Assembly: GCA_014155875.1 (NCBI GenBank)
Contig: JACEFZ010011719.1
Location: 354,501 to 418,500, forward strand
DNA length: 64,000 nt
Reading direction: 5' to 3'
Origin: Cepaea nemoralis
Lineage: Eukaryota; Mollusca; Gastropoda; Stylommatophora; Helicidae
A program made the position numbers and the translations under genes. Below the pieces are notes generated by a model. It worked only from the letters and a program-made list of their open reading frames with translations. It was not told the DNA's origin and ran no database searches. How positions within the stretch are numbered: position 1 is the stretch's first letter; each line of letters begins with the position of its first letter. This document shows positions 56,301-64,000 of this stretch, piece after piece.

Positions 56301-59300
56301 CAGATACACACCTGGCACGAGCATATATAACTTCAATGGTTGTGGAGTTAAAGGTGCACAGATACACACCGGGCACTAGCATATAGAACTTCAATAGTTG
56401 TAGGGTTAAAGGTGCACAGATACACACCGGGCACGAGCATATATAACTTCAATAGTTGTAGGGTTAAAGGTGCACAGATACACACCTGGCACGAGCATAT
56501 AGAACTTCAATAGGTGCAGGGTTAAAGGTGCACAGATACACACCGGGCACTAGCATATATAACTTCAATAGTTGCAGGGTTAAAGGTGCACAGATACACA
56601 CCTTGCACGAGCATATAGAACTTCAATAGTTGTAGGGTTAAAGGTGCAAAGATACACACCGGGCACGAGCATATAGAACTTCAATAGTTGTAGGGTTAAA
56701 GGTGCACAGATACACACCGGGCACGAGCATATAGAACTTCAATAGTTGTAGAGTTAAAGGGGCACAGATACACACCGGGCACGAGAATATAGAACTTCAA
56801 TAGTTGTAGGGTTAAAGGTGCACAGATACACACCAGGCACGAGCATATAGAACTTCAATAGTTGTATAGTTAAAGGGGCACAGATACACACCGGGCACGA
56901 GCATATAGAACTTCAATAGTTGTAGGGGTAAAGGTGCACAGATACACACCGGGCACGAGCATATATAACTTCAATAGTTGCATGGTTAAAGGTGCACAGA
57001 TACACACCGGGCACTAGCATATATAACTTCAATAGTTGCAGGGTTAAAGGTGCACAGATACACACCGGGCACGAGCATATATAACTTCAATAGTTGTAGG
57101 GTTAAAGGTGCACAGATACACACCGGGCACGAGCATATAGAACTTCAATAGTTGTAGGGTTAAAGGGGCACAGATACACACCGGGCACGAGCATATATAA
57201 CTTCAATAGTTGTAGGGCTAAAGGTGCACAGATACACACCTGGCACTAGCATATAGCACTTCAATAGTTGTAGGTTTAAAGGTGCACAGATACACACCTG
57301 GCACTAGCATATATAACTTCAATAGTTGTAGGGTTAAAGGTGCACAGATACACACCTGGCACGAGCATATAAAACTTCAATAGTTGTAGGGTTAAAGGTG
57401 CACAGATACACACCTGGCACGAGCGTATAGAACTTCAATAGTTGTAGAGTTAAAGGTGCACAGATACACACCGGGCACGAGCATATATAACTTCAATAGT
57501 TGTAGGGTTAAAGGTGCACAGATACACACCGGGCACTAGCATATATAACTTCAATAGTTGTAGGGTTAAAGGTGCACAGATACACACCAGGCACTAGCAT
57601 ATATAACTTCAATAGTTGTAGGGTTAAAGGTGCACAGATACACACCGGGCACGAGCATATATAACTTCAATAGTTGTAATGTTAAAGGTGCACAGATACA
57701 CACCGGGCACTAGCATATAGAACTTCAATTGTTGTAGGGTTAAAGGTGCACAGATACACACCGGGCACTACCATATAGAAATTCAATAGTTGCAGGGTTA
57801 AAGGTGCACAGATACACACCTGGCACGAGCATATATAACTTCAATGGTTGTAGAGTTAAAGGTGCACAGATACACACCGGGCACTAGCATATAGAACTTC
57901 AATAGTTGTAGGGTTAAAGGTGCACAGATACACACCGGGCACGAGCATATAGAACTTCAATAGTTGTAGGGTTAAAGGTGCACAGATACACACCGGGCAC
58001 TACCATATAGAACTTCAATAGTTGCAGGGTTAAAGAAGCACAGATACACACCGGGCACTAGCATATATAACTTCAATAGTTGTAGGGTTAAAGGTGCACA
58101 GATACACACCTGGCACGAGCATATAGAACTTCAATAGTTGCAGGGCTAAAGGTGCACAGATACACACCGGGCACTAGCATATATAACTTCAATAGTTGCA
58201 GGGTTAAAGGTGCACAGATACACACATTGCACGAGCATATAGAACTTCAATAGTTGTAGGGTTAAAGGTGCACAGATACACACCGGGCACGAGCATATAG
58301 AACTTCAATAGTTGTAGGGTTAAAGGTGCACAGATACGCACCGGGCACGAGCATATATAACTTCAATAGTTGTAGAGTTAAAGGGGCACAGATACACACC
58401 GGGAACGAGCATATAGAACTTCAATAGTTGTAGGGTTAAAGGTGCACAGATACACACAGGTACGAGCATATAGAACTTCAATAGTTGTATAGTTAAAGGG
58501 GCACAGATACACACCGGGCACGAGCATATAGAACTTCAATAGTTGTAGGGGTAAAGGTGCACAGATACACACCGGGCACGAGCATATATAACTTCAATAG
58601 TTGCAGGGTTAAAGGTGCACAGATACACACCGGGCACTAGCATATATAACTTCAATAGTTGCAGGGTTAAAGGTGCACAGATACACACCGGGCACGAGCA
58701 TATATAACTTCAATAGCTGTAGGGTTAAAGGTGCACAGATACACACCGGGCACGAGCATATATAACTTCAATAGTTGTAGGGTTAAAGGGGCACAGATAC
58801 ACACCGGGCACGAGCATATATAACTTCAATAGTTGTAGGGTTAAAGGTGCACAGATACACACCTGGCACTAGCATATAGAACTTCAATAGTTGTAGGGTT
58901 AAAAGTGCACAGATACACACCTGGCACTAGCATATATAACTTCAATAGTTGTAGGGTTAAAGGTGCACAGATACACACCGGGCACTAGCATATATAACTT
59001 CAATAGTTGTAGGGTTAAAGGTGCACAGATACACACCTGGCACGAGCATATAGAACTTCAATAGTTGTAGGGTTAAAGGTGCACAGATACACACCTGGCA
59101 CGAGCATATAGAACTTCAATAGTTGTAGGGTTAAAGGTGCACAGATACACACCTGGCACTAGCATATATAACTTCAATAGTTGTAGGGTTAAAGGTGCAC
59201 AGATACACACCGGGCACGAGCATATAGAACTTCAATAGTTGTAGGGTTAAAGGTGCACAGATACACACCTGGCACGAGCATATAGAACTTCAATTGTTGT

Positions 59301-62300
59301 AGGGTTAAAGGTGCCCAGATACACACCTGGCACGAGCGTATAGAACTTCAATAGTTGTAGAGTTAAAGGTGCACAGATACACACCGGGCACGAGCATATA
59401 TAACTTCAATAGTTGTAGGGTTAAAGGTGCACAGATACACACCGGGCACTAGCATATATAACTTCAATAGTTGTAGGGTTAAAGGTGCACAGATACACAC
59501 CAGGCACTAGCATATATAACTTCAATAGTTGTAGGGTTAAAGGTGCACAGATACACACCGGGCACGAGCATATATAACTTCAATAGTTGTAATGTTAAGG
59601 TGCACAGATACACACCGGGCACTAGCATATAGAACTTCAATAGTTGTAGGGTTAAAGGTGCACAGATACACACCGGGCACTACAATATAGAACTTCAATA
59701 GTTGCAGGGTTAAAGGTGCACAGATACACACCTGGCACGAGCATATATAACTTCAATGGTTGTAGAGTTAAAGATGCACAGATACACACCGGGCACTAGC
59801 ATATAGAACTTCAATAGTTGTAGGTTTAAAGGTGCACAGATACACACCGGGCACGAGCATATAGAACTTCAATAGTTGTAGGGTTAAAGGTGCACAGATA
59901 CACACCGGGCACTACCATATAGAACTTCAATAGTTGCAGGGTTAAAGGTGCACAGATACACACCGGGCACTAGCATATATAACTTCAATAGTTGTAGGGT
60001 TAAAGGTGCACAGATACACACCTGGCACGAGCATATAGAACTTCAATAGGTGCAGGGTTAAAGGTGCACAGATACACACCGGGCACTAGCATATATAACT
60101 TCAATAATTGCAGGGTTAAAGGTGCACAGATACACACCTTGCACGAGCATAAAGACCTTCAATAGTTGTAGGGTTAAAGGTGCACAGATACACACCGGGC
60201 ACGAGCATATAGAACTTCAATAGTTGTAAGGTTAAAGGTGCACAGATACACACCGGGCACGAGCATATAGAACTTCAATAGTTGTAGAGTTAAAGGGGCA
60301 CAGATACACGCCGGGCACGAGCATATAGAACTTCAATAGTTGTAGAGTTAAAGGTGCACAGATACACACCGGGCACGAGCATATAGAACTTCAATAGTTG
60401 TAGGGTTAAAGGCGCACAGATACACACCGGGCACGAGCATATATAACTTCAATAGTTGTAGAGTTAAAGGTGCACAGATACACACCGGGCACGAGCATAT
60501 AGAACTTCAATAACTGTAGGGGTAAAGGTGCACAGATACACACCGGGCACTAGCATATAGAACTTTAATAGTTGTAGGGTTTAAGGTGCACAGATGCACA
60601 CCGGGCACGAGCATATATTACTTCAATAGTTGTAGGGTTAAAGGTGCACAGATACACACCAGGCACGAGCATATAGAACTTCAATAGTTGTAGGGTTAAA
60701 GGTGCACAGATACACACCTGGCACGAGCGTATAGAACTTCAATAGTTGTCGAGTTAAAGGTGCACAGATACACACCGGGCACGAGAATATATAACTTCAA
60801 TAGTTGTAGGGTTAAAGGTGCACAGATACACACCGGGCACTAGCATATATAACTTCAATAGTTGTAGGGTTAAAGGTGCACAGATACACACCGGGCACGA
60901 GCATATTTAACTTCAATAGTTGTAATGTTAAAGGTGCACAGATACACACCGGGCACTAGCATATAGAACTTCAATAGTTGTAGGGTTAAAGGTGCACAGA
61001 TAGACACCGGGCACTACCATATAGAACTTCAATAGTTGCAGGGTTAAAGGTGCACAGATACACACCTGGCACGAGCATATATAACTTCAATGGTTGTGGA
61101 GTTAAAGGTGCACAGATACACACCGGGCACTAGCATATAGAACTTCAATAGTTGTAGGGTTAAAGGTGCACAGATACACACCGGGCACGAGCATATATAA
61201 CTTCAATAGTTGTAGGGTTAAAGGTGCACAGATACACACCTGGCACGAGCATATAGAACTTCAATAGGTGCAGGGTTAAAGGTGCACAGATACACACCGG
61301 GCACTAGAATATATAACTTCAATAGTTGCAGGGTTAAAGGTGCACAGATACACACCTTGCACGAGCATATAGAACTTCAATAGTTGTAGGGTTAAAGGTG
61401 CAAAGATACACACCGGGCACGAGCATATAGAACTTCAATAGTTGTAGGGTTAAAGGTGCACAGATACACACCGGGCACGAGCATATAGAACTTCAATAGT
61501 TGTAGAGTTAAAGGGGCACAGATACACACCGGGCACGAGCATATAGAACTTCAATAGTTGTAGGGTTAAAGGTGCACAGATACACACCAGGCACGAGCAT
61601 ATAGAACTTCAATAGTTGTATAGTTAAAGGGGCACAGATACACACCGGGCACGAGCATATAGAACTTCAATAGTTGTAGGGGTAAAGGTGCACAGATACA
61701 CACCGGGCACGAGCATATATAACTTCAATAGTTGCAGGGTTAAAGGTGCACAGATACACACCGGGCACTAGCATATATAACTTCAATAGTTGCAGGGTTA
61801 AAGGTGCACAGATACACACCGGTCACGAGCATATATAACTTCAATAGTTGTAGGGTTAAAGGTGCACAGATACACACCGGGCACGAGCATATAGAACTTC
61901 AATAGTTGTAGGGTTAAAGGGGCACAGATACACACCGGGCACGAGCATATATAACTTCAATAGTTGTAGGGTTAAAGGTGCACAGATACACACCTGGCAC
62001 TAGCATATAGCACTTCAATAGTTGTAGGTTTAAAGGTGCACAGATACACACCTGGCACTAGCATATATAACTTCAATAGTTGTAGGGTTAAAGGTGCACA
62101 GATACACACCGGGCACTAGCATATATAACTTCAATAGTTGTAGGGTTAAAGGTGCACAGATACACACCTTGCACTAGCATATAGAACTTTAAATGTTGCA
62201 GGGTTAAAGGTGCACAGATACACACCTTGCACGAGCATATAGAACTTCAATAGTTGTAGGGTTAAAGGTGCAAAGATACACACCGGGCACGAGCATATAG

Positions 62301-64000
62301 AACTTCAATAGTTGTAGGGTTAAAGGTGCACAGATACACACCGGGCACGAGCATATAGAACTTCAATAGTTGTAGAGTTAAAGGGGCACAGATACACACC
62401 GGGCACGAGCATATAGAACTTCAATAGTTGTAGGGTTAAAGGTGCACAGATACACACCAGGCACGAGCATATAGAACTTCAATAGTTGTATAGTTAAAGG
62501 GGCACAGATACACACCGGGCACGAGCATATAGAACTTCAATAGTTGTAGGGGTAAAGGTGCACAGATACACACCGGGCACGAGCATATATAACTTCAATA
62601 GTTGCAGGGTTAAAGGTGCACAGATACACACCGGGCACTAGCATATATAACTTCAATAGTTGCAGGGTTAAAGGTGCACAGATACACACCGGGCACGAGC
62701 ATATATAACTTCAATAGTTGTAGGGTTAAAGGTGCACAGATACACACCGGGCACGAGCATATAGAACTTCAATAGTTGTAGGGTTAAAAGGGCACAGATA
62801 CACACCGGGCACGAGCATATATAACTTCAATAGTTGTAGGGTTAAAGGTGCACAGATACACACCTGGCACTAGCATATAGCACTTCAATAGTTGTATGTT
62901 TAAAGGTGCACAGATACACACCTGGCACTAGCATATATAACTTCAATAGTTGTAGTGTTAAAGGTGCACAGATACACACCTGGCACGAGCATATAGAACT
63001 TCAATAGTTGTAGGGTTAAAGGTGCACAGATACACACCTGGCACGAGCGTATAGAACTTCAATAGTTGTAGAGTTAAAGGTGCACAGATACATACCGGGC
63101 ACGAGTATATATATAACTTCAATAGTTGTAGGGTTAAAGGTGCACAGATACACACCGGGCACTAACATATATAACTTCAATAGTTGTAGGGTTAAAGGTG
63201 CACAGATACACACCGGGCACGAGCATATTTAACTTCAATAGTTGTAATGTTAAAGGTGCACAGATACACACCGGGCACTAGCATATAGAACTTCAATAGT
63301 TGTAGGGTTAAAGGTGCACAGATACACACCGGGCACTACCATATAGAACTTCAATAGTTGCAGGGTTAAAGGTGCACAGATACACACCTGGCACGAGCAT
63401 ATATAACTTCAATGGTTGTGGAGTTAAAGGTGCACAGATACACACCGGGCACTAGCATATAGAACTTCAATAGTTGTAGGGTTAAAGGTGCACAGATACA
63501 CACCGGGCACGAGCATATATAACTTCAATAGTTGTAGGGTTAAAGGTGCACAGATACACACCTGGCACGAGCATATAGAACTTCAATAGGTGCAGGGTTA
63601 AAGGTGCACAGATACACACCGGGCACTAGCATATATAACTTCAATAGTTGCAGGGTTAAAGGTGCACAGATACACACCTTGCACGAGCATATAGAACTTC
63701 AATAGTTGTAGGGTTAAAGGTGCAAAGATACACACCGGGCACGAGCATATAGAACTTCAATAGTTGTAGGGTTAAAGGTGCACAGATACACACCGGGCAC
63801 GAGCATATAGAACTTCAATAGTTGTAGAGTTAAAGGGGCACAGATACACACCGGGCACGAGCATATAGAACTTCAATAGTTGTAGGGCTAAAGGTGCACA
63901 GATACACACCAGGCACGAGCATATAGAACTTCAATAGTTGTATAGTTAAAGGGGCACAGATACACACCGGGCACGAGCATATAGAACTTCAATAGTTGTA
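53399..64000 (+). repeat. 58-bp satellite array, right part (runs past the window end)
   Basis: Same monomers and variants as the left part. Blocks recur at a fixed offset of 8,801 bp: ACACATTGC at 49421 and 58222, GTGCCCAGAT at 50510 and 59311. That equals 126 monomers plus the LINE insertion and a few small indels. A 7-bp insertion (CTGTCTC-like) is visible at about 56225, and a 1-bp loss near 58457. The array reaches base 64000 without a boundary. Confidence 0.97.

Noticed and set aside
42440..64000. CRISPR-like look of the 58-bp array, and the ~64-codon minus-strand frames in it
   Set aside because: There are no variable spacers; the whole 58 bp repeats. The frames arise because 58 is not a multiple of 3 and stop codons meet each phase only once in three monomers.

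Overview
This window is eukaryotic, very probably from an invertebrate animal. It carries RTE-, L2/CR1- and I-type LINEs, a Ty3/gypsy-type retroelement with a SCAN-like gag, tRNA-derived SINEs, dense microsatellites and a long 58-bp satellite. I found no host protein-coding gene, rRNA gene or true tRNA gene. Nearly every open frame is a retroelement or a translation of simple repeats. A mollusc or other spiralian is a guess from the repeat types, not shown by the sequence.

Layout. 1-4064: unique sequence, a 40-bp tandem repeat, a TTC tract, and two inverted 3' ends of one RTE-like LINE family around a CA/CCCA minisatellite. 4065-15968: a young LTR-type element inserted into the second of those LINE relics. 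It has two direct 3,827-bp LTRs (TGTGG...CCACA ends), a 3,187-bp interior without recognisable coding, a 5-bp target duplication (ACCAG), and a 1,058-bp RTE LINE nested in the right LTR with its own target duplication (AAGGT). It is LARD-like (large retrotransposon derivative). 15974-18480: the rest of the split LINE, a (TA)n tract, then a ~17-bp minisatellite in two blocks around unassigned sequence.

18480-29360: microsatellites, a broken L2/CR1-type LINE, three copies of a LINE 3' tail, G-rich minisatellites related by strand to the one at 2.7-3.7 kb, and a long RTE LINE that has lost its endonuclease. 29360-36096: a Ty3/gypsy-like element with ~0.84-kb LTRs, a broken gag, a protease lacking its DTG/DSG site, and an integrase zinc-binding remnant directly after the protease. 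36132-42440: SINEs sharing one core, an RTE LINE 3' end, an RNase H relic and microsatellites.

42440-64000 (window end): about 345 copies of a 58-bp satellite with higher-order structure and a diverged left edge. It is interrupted once, at 51912-53391, by a 5'-truncated I-type LINE with an intact RNase H domain. The whole picture suits heterochromatin or pericentromeric/subtelomeric DNA built by nested insertion and unequal exchange.
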